A stretch of 64,000 bases of DNA from Parvibaculum sp035325945 (GCF_035325945.1 NZ_DAOKYX010000001.1:62001-126000), one strand, 5' to 3'. Positions 1-10,845 are shown, counted from the first letter of the stretch. Notes: generated by a model not told the origin, from the letters alone. Translations and numbers: made by a program.

Positions 1-118
1 GCGCCTCTCGATCGCGGAGGATGGCGGCGCCTCGTCACCAGCCGCGGCACGGCCGGCACCGCGCGTCATCGACACGCCGACCATTCTCGCCGACGCTTCG
101 CACGGTCCCGCGCTCTAA
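1..118 (+). CDS. 3' end of an unidentified protein (partial)
   Basis: An open frame enters from the left edge (first full codon at base 2) and ends at TAA 116-118. Nearly all codons end in G or C, as in the real genes around it, which is why I treat it as coding. The tail is Ala/Pro-rich and ends in THR-ILE-LEU-ALA-ASP-ALA-SER-HIS-GLY-PRO-ALA-LEU. No motif is recognisable, so no function is given. The 195 bases that follow, up to the next start, hold no gene. Confidence 0.4.
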   Translation, partial: RLSIAEDGGASSPAAARPAPRVIDTPTILADASHGPAL

Positions 119-313
119 GCACGCTCCCCCACCGCCAGCCAGCCGCTCCGCCTACATGCGGGGAAACGGTGCCGTCATGCCTTGCTCCGTACCGGGAATA
201 GCCGAGCGCCTCCATCCGTCATCGAAACGTCATTCGATTGTCACGAAATCTTGCATGCCTGCCGGGAATATGGCGACCGCCAGCAAGGTTTAGCTGGCGG
301 AACCGACAGGGAC

Positions 314-1306
314 ATGATGCTGCGCGACACCAGATGGACACGCCTCTCCTCGGCCCTGCCCTTCCGGACGGCAGGCCGCGTTCATCCCGCAGCCGCAGAC
401 CCCGGAAACAAGCGACCGCCCCGCAAACGCGACCAGAACCGCAATGCCACGAGGCGCCGGGGCGGGCTCGATGAAAGACTGACCGGCCCCCGGCCCAAAC
501 ATCGCAGAAAGCACCGCACTCTCTTTCTCTCCGACATCCATCTCGGTACCCCCGGCTGCAAGGCGGATCTTCTTCTCGATTTTCTGCGCCACAACGACGC
601 CGAAACGATCTACCTCGTCGGCGACATCATCGATGGCTGGCGGTTGAAGCGTTCCTGGTATTGGACTGCCGCGCATAATGCGGTCGTGCAGGAGCTTCTG
701 CGCAAGGCGCGCAAGGGCGCGGCCATCATCTACATTCCCGGCAATCACGACGAGGCGCTGCGCGACTATACGGGCCTCAATTTCGGCGGCGCCGACATCA
801 TGGGCGAGGCGATCCACGAAACCGCCGATGGCAGGCGATTTCTCGTCATTCACGGCGACCAGTTCGACAGCGTCGTCAAATATGCCAAATGGCTCGCCCA
901 TCTCGGCGACCGGGCCTATGGCGCCGCGCTCGCGCTCAACAACTGGCTGCACGAAGTCCGCCGCCTGTTCGGCCTGCCCTACTGGTCGCTCTCGTCCTAT
1001 CTGAAGCACAGGGTCAAGAACGCGGTCGAATATATTTCGAGCTATGAGACCGCTGTGGCACGCTCGGCGCGCGAGCGTGGCGTCGATGGCGTCATCTGCG
1101 GCCATATCCACCACGCCGAGATACGCGCCATGGATGGCGTGCTCTACTGCAATGACGGCGACTGGGTGGAAAGCTGCACTGCGCTTGCGGAGGATGAGGA
1201 AGGCACGCTCAGCATCATCACCTGGCATCGCTTCTCCTGGGAGGCCGGCCTGGCCAGTACCGACGCCCCGGAGAGCGAGGGCCGGCATGTGCTGAACGCC
1301 GCCTGA
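314..1306 (+). CDS. UDP-2,3-diacylglucosamine diphosphatase-like metallophosphoesterase
   Basis: A calcineurin-type metallophosphoesterase of 330 residues from ATG 314. The frame stays open back to a TTG at 182, but that stretch lacks family character. The domain starts near residue 67. Metal-site motifs in order are SDIHLG (about 73), GDIIDGW (about 103), GNHDE (about 143), HGDQFD and GHIHHAE, with the helical insert seen in LpxH-like proteins. The Arg/Pro-rich first 65 residues are probably a poorly conserved extension, and the true start may lie further downstream. It overlaps the next gene by one base (TGATG), so the two are translationally coupled. Family knowledge suggests an envelope-lipid or glycolipid phosphatase. 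Many alphaproteobacteria use LpxI for lipid A, so the LpxH role is not assured. Confidence 0.85.
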   Translation: MMLRDTRWTRLSSALPFRTAGRVHPAAADPGNKRPPRKRDQNRNATRRRGGLDERLTGPRPKHRRKHRTLFLSDIHLGTPGCKADLLLDFLRHNDAETIYLVGDIIDGWRLKRSWYWTAAHNAVVQELLRKARKGAAIIYIPGNHDEALRDYTGLNFGGADIMGEAIHETADGRRFLVIHGDQFDSVVKYAKWLAHLGDRAYGAALALNNWLHEVRRLFGLPYWSLSSYLKHRVKNAVEYISSYETAVARSARERGVDGVICGHIHHAEIRAMDGVLYCNDGDWVESCTALAEDEEGTLSIITWHRFSWEAGLASTDAPESEGRHVLNAA

Positions 1307-2451
1307 TGCTGCACCAGACCGCACAGACGGCGCGATGGCGGCGGGCCCACCCCCTTCCGCCCTTTCATGCCTGCCCGCGCTCGCTCGGCCGCGAGGCTGC
1401 CCGCCTTCGCATCGTCATCGTTTCGGATGCCGCGCCGCCCCAGGTGAACGGCGTCGTCCGCACGCTTGCCGAACTCACGCGAAGCCTCGAGCGGATGGGG
1501 CATGAGGTCATCGCGATCACGCCCGACCTCTTCAGAACCATGCCTCTGCCCGGCTACCGCGAAATCCGCCTCGCGCTCTTTCCGGGGCGCAGGCTTGCGC
1601 GGATGATCGCCGAAGCCGATCCGCATGCCATCCACATCGCCACGGAGGGGCCGCTCGGCCTTGCGGCGCGAGCCTATTGCGTACGGCAGGGGCTTCCATT
1701 CACCACATCCTTTCACACGCGCTTTGCGGAATATCTCCATGCGCGTATCGGCCTGCCCGAGTGTCTCAGCTACGCGGCGCTGCGCTGGTTTCACAGCCGC
1801 GCCTCGACCGTGATGGTCGCGACTTCCTCCTTGCAGGCGGAACTCGCCGCGCGCGGTTTCGGCAGAACGGCGCTCTGGTCGCGTGGCGTCGATACGGCAC
1901 TCTTTCATCCGCAGCCGGAGCTTCTCGGACGGCATTATCTCGGGCTTGAACGCCCCGTCTGGCTTCATGTCGGACGGGTCGCGGTGGAAAAAAATATCGA
2001 AGCGTTCCTGGATCTCGATCTTCCCGGCTCGAAAATGGTGGTCGGCGACGGCCCGCGCCTCGAACATCTCCGCAGGCGCTATCCGGACTCGCATTTCACC
2101 GGCGCGCTCTTCGGCGAGGAACTTGCGCAAAGCTATGCGGCCGCCGATTGCCTCGTCTTTCCAAGCCGGACGGACACGTTCGGCCTTGTGATGATCGAGG
2201 CTCTCGCCTGCGGCACGCCGGTCGCGGCCTTTCCGGTGCAAGGCCCGCTCGATGTCTTTGAAGCAGGAAACACGCGAGACGCGGCTGGCACCGGGGCGCT
2301 CGACGAAGACCTTCGCGCCGCCTGCCTCAAGGCCATCGAAATTCCGCGCGAGGCATGTCGCGACTACGCGCTCGGGTTTTCGTGGGATGCCTGCATGCGC
2401 CAATTCCTCGTCAATCTCGCGCTGGAGCCTGCGCTGCACGGCCCCGCCTGA
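1306..2451 (+). CDS. family 4 (GT-B) glycosyltransferase
   Basis: A 381-residue GT-B fold glycosyltransferase. The N-terminal Rossmann half opens with IVIVSDAAPPQVNGVVRTL, the glycine-rich acceptor loop typical of mannosyl/glucosyl transferases acting on lipids. The C-terminal half carries LHVGRVAVEKNIEAFL and the donor-binding stretch VFPSRTDTFGLVMIEALACG with the E-x7-E pattern. Its start overlaps the stop of the metallophosphoesterase by one base. The pairing is recurrent in alphaproteobacteria and suggests a shared glycolipid pathway, such as glycosylation of diacylglycerol or phosphatidylinositol-type lipids. The acceptor cannot be read from sequence. Confidence 0.88.
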   Translation: MLHQTAQTARWRRAHPLPPFHACPRSLGREAARLRIVIVSDAAPPQVNGVVRTLAELTRSLERMGHEVIAITPDLFRTMPLPGYREIRLALFPGRRLARMIAEADPHAIHIATEGPLGLAARAYCVRQGLPFTTSFHTRFAEYLHARIGLPECLSYAALRWFHSRASTVMVATSSLQAELAARGFGRTALWSRGVDTALFHPQPELLGRHYLGLERPVWLHVGRVAVEKNIEAFLDLDLPGSKMVVGDGPRLEHLRRRYPDSHFTGALFGEELAQSYAAADCLVFPSRTDTFGLVMIEALACGTPVAAFPVQGPLDVFEAGNTRDAAGTGALDEDLRAACLKAIEIPREACRDYALGFSWDACMRQFLVNLALEPALHGPA

Positions 2452-2522
2452 TCCCTCCGCTTGTGCCGGGGCGGAAACTGGCCTCAAATCCTTCTTCCGC
2501 AGCTTCCAGGAGGCATCCCTTC

Positions 2523-3092
2523 ATGAAACATCTCGCCCTCGCATTTCTTGCTGTCATCGCGCTTTCCATGCCCGCGCACGCCGATGAGTATGAGATCGAT
2601 GCGTCCCATACTCATGTCGGCTTCCAGATCAGCCATATGGGCTTTTCGGAAACCTATGGCGTCTTCAAGAATGTTTCCGGCTCGCTCACGCTCGATGAGG
2701 CAAAGCCCGAGACGAGCAGGGTCGATGTGACCATCGACGTGGCGAGCATCGACACCGCCAGCGAAGCGCGCGACGAGCACCTGAAAGGAGCGGATTTCTT
2801 CGACGTCAAAACCTTCCCCACCATGACGTTCAAATCGACCAAGGTGGAACTGACCGGCAAGGACACCGCCAATGTCACCGGCGATCTCACGCTCCACGGG
2901 GTGACGAAGCCGGTGGGCCTCGTCGTCAAGCTCAACAAGGCCGGCGAGAGCCCGACGAAGAAGGGCCGCTATGTCGCGGGCTTCTCGGCCCTCGGGAAGC
3001 TCAAGCGCTCCGATTTCGGCATCAAGACCTATCTGCCGATGATCGGGGACGAGGTCACGATCGCCATTTCGAGCGAATTCATTCGCAAATAA
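2523..3092 (+). CDS. YceI family periplasmic lipid-binding protein
   Basis: A 189-residue YceI protein. The start at 2523 is fixed by AGGAGG at 2508-2513 and by a clean signal peptide (MKHLALAFLAVIALSMPAHA, cleaved before Asp-Glu-Tyr). The mature part has the family opening YEIDASHTHVGFQISHMGF and the central DFFDVKTFPTMTF and GDLTLHGVTKPV segments. These form a lipocalin-like beta barrel that binds polyisoprenoid or other hydrophobic ligands. The frame is open upstream to 2355 but overlaps the glycosyltransferase and has no signal there. The physiological ligand is unknown. Confidence 0.93.
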   Translation: MKHLALAFLAVIALSMPAHADEYEIDASHTHVGFQISHMGFSETYGVFKNVSGSLTLDEAKPETSRVDVTIDVASIDTASEARDEHLKGADFFDVKTFPTMTFKSTKVELTGKDTANVTGDLTLHGVTKPVGLVVKLNKAGESPTKKGRYVAGFSALGKLKRSDFGIKTYLPMIGDEVTIAISSEFIRK

Positions 3093-3100
3093 GGCCATTG

Positions 3101-3130
3101 CCGGCCCGGCGGGCCCCTCCCCCGGGCCGG
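3101..3130 (+). terminator. GC hairpin after yceI
   Basis: Perfect 8-bp arms, CCGGCCCG at 3101-3108 and CGGGCCGG at 3123-3130, lie 9 bases after the yceI stop. There is no T-run, so this is at best a weak intrinsic terminator or an mRNA-end stabiliser. Confidence 0.35.
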
Positions 3131-3248
3131 TGCCCCTTCCCGGACTTGTGGAAAACCCCCTTGCCGCGATATAAGGCGGCCCAGATTTGGTGGCTCCCGC
3201 GCGCGATCCTCCCGCGCGGCCGGGCCTCCCAAGGCCCCGGCGGTACCC

Positions 3249-5096
3249 ATGTCACTTCGTAATATCGCGATCATCGCCCATGTCGATCATGGGAAGACGA
3301 CACTCGTTGACCAGCTTCTTCGCCAATCCGGCACATTTCGGGAAAACCAGCAGGTTGCCGAACGGGTGATGGATTCGGGCGACCTGGAACGCGAGCGCGG
3401 AATTACCATTCTGGCGAAGCCGACCAGCGTCGACTGGGTCGACGATGAAGGGGTTCACACCCGCATCAACATCATCGACACGCCTGGCCACGCCGATTTC
3501 GGCGGCGAGGTGGAGCGCATCCTCTCCATGGTCGATGGCGTCGTCCTGCTCGTCGACGCCGCCGAGGGACCGCTGCCGCAGACCAAGTTCGTGACCTCGA
3601 AGGCTCTGGCGCTGGGGCTGAAGCCCATCGTGCTCATCAACAAGGTCGACCGCTCCGACGCGCGGCCCGACGAAGTGCATGTCGAAGCGTTCGATCTTTT
3701 CGCCGCCCTTGGCGCCACCGACGAACAGCTCGACTTCCCTTGCATCTTCGCTTCCGCCCGCCAGGGCTGGGCCACGGAAGACCTCTCCGCGCCCGACGCC
3801 AGGGAGCACGGGCTGAAGCCGCTCTTCAAAAAGATCATCTCGCATTTTCCGCCGCCGGAGGCGCTCGAGGACGGCTCGGCGGACGAGCCCTTCGCCCTGC
3901 TGGTGACGACGATCGAAAGCGACCCCTATCTGGGCCGCATTCTCACCGGCAAGATCGAGAAGGGCGTCGCCAGAACGAACATGGCCGTGCAGGTTCTCCG
4001 CAAGGATGCGGGCGTCGTCGAGCGCGGACGCATCAGCCGCGTGCTCGCCTTCCGCGGCATCCAGCGCGTGCCTGTCGATGAGGCGCGCGCCGGCGACATC
4101 ATCTCCGTTGCGGGCCTCGAGGAAGGCACGGTGGCCGACACGATCTGCGACCCGCTCGTCGCCGAGCCGCTGGAGGCGCTGCCGATCGACCCGCCGACGC
4201 TCTCCGTCACCGTCTCGATCAATGACAGCCCGCTTGCAGGCCGCGAAGGCACGAAGGTGCAGTCGCGCGTCATTCGCGAGCGGCTCTGGCGCGAGGCGGA
4301 ATCGAACGTCGCCATCCGCGTGTCCGACACGGAAGGCGGCGACGCCTTCGAGGTCGCGGGCCGCGGCGAATTGCAGCTTGGCGTGCTCGTCGAACAGATG
4401 CGCCGCGAAGGCTTCGAGCTCGGCATCTCGCGTCCGCGCGTGCTCTATCGCGAGGGCGCGGATGGCGAGCGCCTCGAACCCGTCGAGGAAGTGACGGTGG
4501 ATGTCGATGACGAATTCACCGGCGTCGTCATCGAAAAGGTCTCGCAGCGCAAGGGCGAACTTGTCGACATGCGGCCGACGGGCGCGGGCAAGACGCGCAT
4601 CATCTTCCATTGCCCGTCGCGCGGCCTCATCGGCTATCACGGCGAATTTCTTACCGACACGCGCGGTACGGGCGTGATGAACCGCATCTTCAAGGCTTAC
4701 GAGCCCTATCGCGGCGAGGTCGAGGGACGGCGCAATGGCGTTCTCATCTCCACCGGCGATGGCGAGGCGGTCGCCTATGCGCTCTGGTACATCGAGGAGC
4801 GCGGCTCGCTCTTCATCACGCCGGGCACGAAGGTCTATCGCGGCATGATCATCGGCGAGAACGCGCGCCCCGACGATCTCGACGTGAACCCGCTCAAGGC
4901 CAAGCAGCTCACCAATATCCGCACCACCTCGAAGGACGAGGCCGTGCGGCTCACGCCGCCCCGGCCGCTGACGCTCGAACAGGCCATCGCCTATATCGAG
5001 CCGGACGAGCTTGTCGAGGTGACGCCGAAGTCGATCCGCCTGCGCAAGCGCTGGCTCGACCCGAACGACCGCAAGAAATACGCAAAGGCCGGCTGA
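3249..5096 (+). CDS. typA: translational GTPase TypA/BipA
   Basis: A 615-residue ribosome-associated GTPase, close to the usual family length of about 607. The G domain begins NIAIIAHVDHGKTTLVDQLL (P-loop near residues 10-17). Switch I contains RERGITI, the G3 motif is DTPGHADF and G4 is NKVDR. EF-G-like domains II, III and V follow, then the BipA-specific C-terminal domain, including FHCPSRGLIGYHGEF and the positively charged tail KSIRLRKRWLDPNDRKK. It acts in ribosome assembly and stress or low-temperature growth. It stands alone, with 156 bases upstream available for a promoter. Confidence 0.98.
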   Translation: MSLRNIAIIAHVDHGKTTLVDQLLRQSGTFRENQQVAERVMDSGDLERERGITILAKPTSVDWVDDEGVHTRINIIDTPGHADFGGEVERILSMVDGVVLLVDAAEGPLPQTKFVTSKALALGLKPIVLINKVDRSDARPDEVHVEAFDLFAALGATDEQLDFPCIFASARQGWATEDLSAPDAREHGLKPLFKKIISHFPPPEALEDGSADEPFALLVTTIESDPYLGRILTGKIEKGVARTNMAVQVLRKDAGVVERGRISRVLAFRGIQRVPVDEARAGDIISVAGLEEGTVADTICDPLVAEPLEALPIDPPTLSVTVSINDSPLAGREGTKVQSRVIRERLWREAESNVAIRVSDTEGGDAFEVAGRGELQLGVLVEQMRREGFELGISRPRVLYREGADGERLEPVEEVTVDVDDEFTGVVIEKVSQRKGELVDMRPTGAGKTRIIFHCPSRGLIGYHGEFLTDTRGTGVMNRIFKAYEPYRGEVEGRRNGVLISTGDGEAVAYALWYIEERGSLFITPGTKVYRGMIIGENARPDDLDVNPLKAKQLTNIRTTSKDEAVRLTPPRPLTLEQAIAYIEPDELVEVTPKSIRLRKRWLDPNDRKKYAKAG

Positions 5097-5166
5097 TCGC
5101 GCCGGGCGTTGCCCCCTTCCCTTCCGGATGCCACTCTCTCGGAAACGAATCCGGAGGGAGACAAAC

Positions 5167-6171
5167 ATGGCAACGAATGAGGAATGGCTCGGCAAGGTGC
5201 GCGAGGAGATCGTCGAGCCCGATCTGCCGATCATCGACCCGCACCACCATCTCTGGGACTATCCCGAAAGCCGCTACATGCTCGACGAGCTCAATGCGGA
5301 TACGGGCTCGGGCCACAATATCCGCGCGACCGTCTTCGTCGAATGCAAGTCCATGTATCGCGCCGAAGGGCCGGAACATCTGCGGCCCGTCGGCGAAACC
5401 GAATTCGTGAACGGCATCGCCGCCCAGTCCGCGAGCGGCATCTATGGCGAGATGCGCGCCTGCAAGGGCATTGTCGGCTTTGCCAACCTGCTGCTCGACG
5501 AGGCGGTGGACGAGGTGCTCGAGGCGCATATCGCGGCCGCGCCCCAGCGCTTCCGCGGCATCCGGCATGCCAATGCCTATGACGACAGTCCCGAGGTTCG
5601 GCCGACGCACACCAATCCGCCGAAGGGGCTTTTCGGTCTGCCGAAATTCCGCGAAGGCTTCGCGCGCCTTGCGAAGTTCAATCTCACTTTCGATGCCTGG
5701 CTTTATCACCATCAGATCCCGGAACTCACGGCACTCGCCCGCGCCCATCCCGAGGTCACGATCATCTTCGACCATTTCGGCGGCCCCATCGGCATCGGTC
5801 CTTATGAAGGCAGGCGCGAGGAGATTTTCGCGCAGTGGATGAAGGATGTGGTCGAGCTTTCCGAATGTCCGAATGTGGTGGCGAAGCTCGGCGGCATCAA
5901 CATGGCGGTCAACGGCTTCGGCTGGCACAAGCGCGCGCTGCCGCCGACCTCGGACGAACTCGTGGCCGCAACGCAGGATTACTACCTGCATGCGATCGAC
6001 GCCTTCGGCCCCGAGCGCTGCATGTTCGAGAGCAACTTCCCGGTGGACAAGCTCTCCTGCTCCTATGCGGTGGTCTGGAACGCCTTCAAGAAGATGGCGA
6101 AGGGTGCGAGCGCCGATGAAAAAGCAGCGCTCTTCCACGATACGGCGAAGCGCGTCTACCGGCTGGACTAG
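5167..6171 (+). CDS. amidohydrolase family 2 (TIM-barrel) protein
   Basis: A 334-residue Amidohydro_2-type TIM-barrel hydrolase. The start at 5167 has GGAGG at 5153-5157. The metal-site opening DPHHHLWDYPESRYM lies near residue 22, IIFDHFGGPIG supplies the second histidine, and MFESNFPVDKLS lies near the C-terminus with the expected acidic residue. Relatives act on cyclic lactones, decarboxylate aromatic acids or hydrolyse dicarboxylates such as 2-pyrone-4,6-dicarboxylate, so the substrate is not predictable here. It lies 70 bases after typA and 50 bases before the HisN-like gene, with no obvious pathway partner. Confidence 0.88.
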   Translation: MATNEEWLGKVREEIVEPDLPIIDPHHHLWDYPESRYMLDELNADTGSGHNIRATVFVECKSMYRAEGPEHLRPVGETEFVNGIAAQSASGIYGEMRACKGIVGFANLLLDEAVDEVLEAHIAAAPQRFRGIRHANAYDDSPEVRPTHTNPPKGLFGLPKFREGFARLAKFNLTFDAWLYHHQIPELTALARAHPEVTIIFDHFGGPIGIGPYEGRREEIFAQWMKDVVELSECPNVVAKLGGINMAVNGFGWHKRALPPTSDELVAATQDYYLHAIDAFGPERCMFESNFPVDKLSCSYAVVWNAFKKMAKGASADEKAALFHDTAKRVYRLD

Positions 6172-6221
6172 CCATCGGGCGGGCCCCATTATGCGGGCTC
6201 GTTCCACCATGAGGCCCGGAC

Positions 6222-7025
6222 ATGCTTTCGCCCAAGGATATCGACGAACTCTCGACTTTCGCCCTGCGGCTCGCCGATGCCGCGAGCGCGGTCACGCTGC
6301 CGCATTTCCGCTCGGGCCTTGCCGTGGACAACAAGCGGGGCGAATACACGTTCGATCCCGTCACCGCCGCCGACCGCGACGCGGAAGCGGCGATCCGTGA
6401 ACTGATCAAGAGCCACTATCCTTCCCACGGGATTTTCGGCGAGGAACACGGACGGGAAGAAGGCGAGAGCCCGCTCACATGGGTCATCGACCCCATCGAC
6501 GGTACGCGCTCCTTCATCAGCGGCGTTCCTCTCTGGGGCACGCTCATCGCGCTCAATGACGGCACGCGCCCCGTCATCGGCCTCATGGACCAGCCCTATA
6601 TCGGCGAGCGCTTTCTCGGCCGTCCCGGCGGCTCGGAACTCATCGGCAAGCATGGCCGGCGCATTCTCCGCACGAGCCAGTGCACGAAGCTCGAGGACGC
6701 GCTGCTCGGCAATACCGATCCCGGCATGTTCAAGGAAGAGCGCGCGCGCGCGGCTTTCCGCGAGATCAGTTCGCGCGTGCGCCTGCGGCGCTTCGGCGGC
6801 GACTGCTATTTCTATTGCCTGCTCGCGGCGGGCTGCATCGACCTCGTGATCGAGGCAAGCCTCCAGCCTTATGACATTCAGGCGCTGATGCCCGTCATCG
6901 AGCACGCGGGCGGCATCGTCACCACATGGACGGGCGACGATCCGCAAATGGGCGGCTCGGTCGTGGCGGCGGCAACGCCGGAGCTTCACGCCGCCGCGCT
7001 CGAGATCCTGTCGAAGGCTGCCTGA
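6222..7025 (+). CDS. hisN: HisN-type histidinol-phosphatase (IMPase superfamily)
   Basis: A 267-residue inositol-monophosphatase-fold protein of the HisN subgroup. Metal ligands are seen in GIFGEEHG (about residue 68) and WVIDPIDGTRSFISGVPLWG (about 87-106). The Thr-Arg-Ser-Phe after DPIDG is typical of histidinol-phosphatase-type members rather than the Thr-Thr-Asn-Phe of SuhB. The C-terminal motif LQPYDIQALMPVIEHAGG contains the third acidic site. It dephosphorylates histidinol phosphate in histidine synthesis in alphaproteobacteria and actinobacteria. No other his gene is nearby, so the assignment rests on subgroup motifs. A second IMPase-fold gene lies at 46865-47668. Confidence 0.82.
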   Translation: MLSPKDIDELSTFALRLADAASAVTLPHFRSGLAVDNKRGEYTFDPVTAADRDAEAAIRELIKSHYPSHGIFGEEHGREEGESPLTWVIDPIDGTRSFISGVPLWGTLIALNDGTRPVIGLMDQPYIGERFLGRPGGSELIGKHGRRILRTSQCTKLEDALLGNTDPGMFKEERARAAFREISSRVRLRRFGGDCYFYCLLAAGCIDLVIEASLQPYDIQALMPVIEHAGGIVTTWTGDDPQMGGSVVAAATPELHAAALEILSKAA

Positions 7026-7035
7026 GCGTACGGCC

Positions 7036-7118
7036 CTGGATCCCGGGACAAGCCCGGGATGACGATTGCGGTGGCAGGCGTCTGATCTCCCCGACATGGC
7101 CCGGACGAGCCGGGCCAT
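7036..7118. repeat. two tandem palindromic intergenic repeat units
   Basis: Two short palindromes fill the gap between hisN and thiC. One is at 7036-7065 (CTGGATCCCGGGACAAGCCC followed by GGGATGACGA) and the other at 7096-7118 (ATGGCCCGGACGAGCCGGGC followed by CAT). Both have the CTGGATnnCCGGG...CCCGGnATGACGA layout of alphaproteobacterial intergenic palindromes. They may also end transcripts of the two converging genes. Confidence 0.6.
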
Positions 7119-7128
7119 CCACACACCT

Positions 7129-8997
<1,869 letters not shown>

Positions 8998-9049
8998 GAG
9001 GATCTCCGTCCAATCGAGGTTTCGGAAATCCGGGATAGCGTGGGTGCGG

Positions 9050-9160
9050 TCTTTCCCGTCCCTTCGCCGGCATGACCCGGATCAGGTTCTAAGAGTTCGG
9101 CCTTTCGCCATCTCAGCCCGGGACGGATTTCAATCTTTCGCCCGGACACCCCTCGGAATG
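9050..9160 (-). promoter_or_regulatory. TPP riboswitch (THI element) of thiC
   Basis: Read on the minus strand, the region has the conserved GGGGTGTCC opening (around 9152-9144), CTGAGA at 9116-9111, ACCTGATCCGGGTCATGCCG starting at 9087, and GCGAAGGGA ending near 9059. These are the signature bases of the TPP aptamer, in order. It ends about 55 bases before the thiC start, leaving room for a structure that hides the ribosome-binding site. Confidence 0.95.
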
Positions 9161-9226
9161 TCTGCCAGTGTGCCCCTTATGAGGAGTAAGGTAAAGGGAC
9201 AGCAAAACACGCCGGAGAGATCGAAA

Positions 9227-10291
9227 ATGCAGGCTCAGCAACGACTGACGGAACTTCTCGGCATCGACCAGCCGATCATTCAGGCGCCCATGGCGGGCAG
9301 CGCGACGCCCGAACTCGCCGCCGCGGTCGCCAATGCAGGCGGGCTCGGCTCGCTCGGCGTGGCGATGATGAAGCCGCAGGAATTGCGCGACGCGGTGGGC
9401 CAGCTCCGTAAGCTCACGAACAAGCCGTTCAATCTCAATTTCTTCGTGCATGAGGAGCCCAATCTCGCGAGCTACGACGCCAGGCCGATGCAGCAGGCGC
9501 TCGCGCCGCTTTACAGCGAGTTCGGCCTTGGCGCCGTGCCGGAACCCGCATCGCCCGCGCCCGCCTTCAGCGACGAACAGCTCGCCCTGCTCCTCGAAAT
9601 CGCGCCGCGCGTCGTCAGCTTCCATTTCGGTCTTCCGCGCGGCGACGCCATGGCGAAGCTCCATGCGGCCGGCATAAAGGTCATCGGCTGCGCGACGACC
9701 GTGGCGGAGGCGCGCGCTCTCGAGGCCGGAGGCGCCGACGCGATCATCGCGCAGGGGCACGAGGCGGGCGGCCATCGCGGCACTTTCCTCGGCGGCCTCG
9801 ATCGCGGCACGGTCGGCACCATGGCGCTCGTGCCGCAAGTGGTCGATGCGGTGAAGGTGCCGGTGATCGCGGCGGGCGGCATAGCGGATGCGCGCGGCAT
9901 CGCCGCCGCCTTCATGCTCGGCGCGTCCGGCGTGCAGCTCGGCACGGCCTTTCTCGTCTGCCCGGAGGCGAAGGTTCACCCCGTTCACCGCAAGGCGCTC
10001 GCCGAAACAGCCGATGACGCGACGACCGTGACAAAGCTCTTTTCGGGACGCCCCGCCCGCGCCATCCGCAACCGCATGACGGAGGAACTGGCCGCCTTCG
10101 AGAGTCGCACCGCCCCCTTCCCCACCCAGCGCGGAATGGCGGCCCCGCTCGCTGCCGCCAGCGCGCGGGAGAACAAGCCGGAATTCCTGTCTCTCTGGTC
10201 CGGTCAGGCGGCAAGGCTGTCGCCGCCCGAGCCTGCGGGCGAAAAGGTCGCCCGGCTCATGCAGGGCGCGAGAGAGCTTCTCGGGCGCTGA
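9227..10291 (+). CDS. nitronate monooxygenase (2-nitropropane dioxygenase family)
   Basis: A 354-residue FMN-dependent TIM-barrel enzyme. The start at 9227 follows GGAGAG at 9214-9219. The open frame back to 8990 runs through the divergent thiC leader and is not coding. Family motifs are DQPIIQAPMAGS near residue 17, ADAIIAQGHEAGGHRG with the catalytic-region His in GHEAGGH, and the phosphate-binding VIAAGGIADARGI and ASGVQLGTAFL. Family members oxidise alkyl nitronates such as the toxin propionate 3-nitronate; others are IMP-dehydrogenase-fold reductases. It is divergent from thiC across the riboswitch region. Confidence 0.92.
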   Translation: MQAQQRLTELLGIDQPIIQAPMAGSATPELAAAVANAGGLGSLGVAMMKPQELRDAVGQLRKLTNKPFNLNFFVHEEPNLASYDARPMQQALAPLYSEFGLGAVPEPASPAPAFSDEQLALLLEIAPRVVSFHFGLPRGDAMAKLHAAGIKVIGCATTVAEARALEAGGADAIIAQGHEAGGHRGTFLGGLDRGTVGTMALVPQVVDAVKVPVIAAGGIADARGIAAAFMLGASGVQLGTAFLVCPEAKVHPVHRKALAETADDATTVTKLFSGRPARAIRNRMTEELAAFESRTAPFPTQRGMAAPLAAASARENKPEFLSLWSGQAARLSPPEPAGEKVARLMQGARELLGR

Positions 10292-10399
10292 AATCCCTCC
10301 GGATACGCCCTACTCCACTGGCGCGGCAAGGCGGCTCCGCACTAACCTTGCCGAGGGCGGCCGATTCGGGCTGCCCGCAAGTCAGGGGAGAAAGAGGCA

Positions 10400-10798
10400 A
10401 TGACGATCGAACTTTGGGCGCTGGTCTGGAGTGGCCTGCTGCTTCTCGTGCTGATCCTTGCGTCGGCCGTGGGCAACGTCAATGCGATGGGCCAGGAATG
10501 GGGCATCGGCAATCGCGAAGTGCCCGCCAAGGGAGAGGGATGGGCCGGACGCGCACGCCGCGCCTATCTGAACCTGATGGAAAATCTGGTCGTGTTCGGC
10601 GCCGCCGTCATACCTGCGCATATCGCGGGCACGCATACGGGGCTTACCGTGCTCGGCGCGCAGATTTTCCTCATTGCACGGATCATCCACGCCGTCGTCT
10701 ATCTGGGCGGTTGGACGTTCCTCGCAATTAGGACGCTCGCCTATTTCGCGGGCGTCATCGGCACGGTGCTGATCTATTACGCGCTGATCACCGGCTGA
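10400..10798 (+). CDS. MAPEG family membrane protein
   Basis: A 132-residue integral membrane protein with four hydrophobic helices. It has the MAPEG hallmark RRAYLNLMENLVVFGAAV near residue 52, which in eicosanoid/glutathione-metabolising enzymes lines the glutathione site. The start at 10400 follows AGAGG. Bacterial members are mostly uncharacterised glutathione transferase-like proteins. The gene converges with purA, and the short gap holds a hairpin. Confidence 0.88.
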   Translation: MTIELWALVWSGLLLLVLILASAVGNVNAMGQEWGIGNREVPAKGEGWAGRARRAYLNLMENLVVFGAAVIPAHIAGTHTGLTVLGAQIFLIARIIHAVVYLGGWTFLAIRTLAYFAGVIGTVLIYYALITG

Positions 10799-10802
10799 AA
10801 CC

Positions 10803-10837
10803 GGCGGACGGGCGCTTCCTTGCGAGGCGCCCGCCTG
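10803..10837. terminator. hairpin between converging MAPEG gene and purA
   Basis: GGCGGAC-GGGCGC pairs with GCGCCC-GCC across about 10 unpaired bases, in the 47-base gap between two converging stops. There is no long T-run on either strand. It is a likely shared terminator. Confidence 0.45.
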
Positions 10838-10845
10838 CCCGTTCC

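Noticed and set aside
182..313. TTG 182 as the start of the metallophosphoesterase
   Set aside because: The added residues have no family match and lie in the probable promoter region. ATG 314, or one further downstream, is more credible.
3252..5234. A 660-residue open frame on the minus strand
   Set aside because: It mirrors typA and shows only Arg/Asp/Ala-rich shadow composition with no domain.
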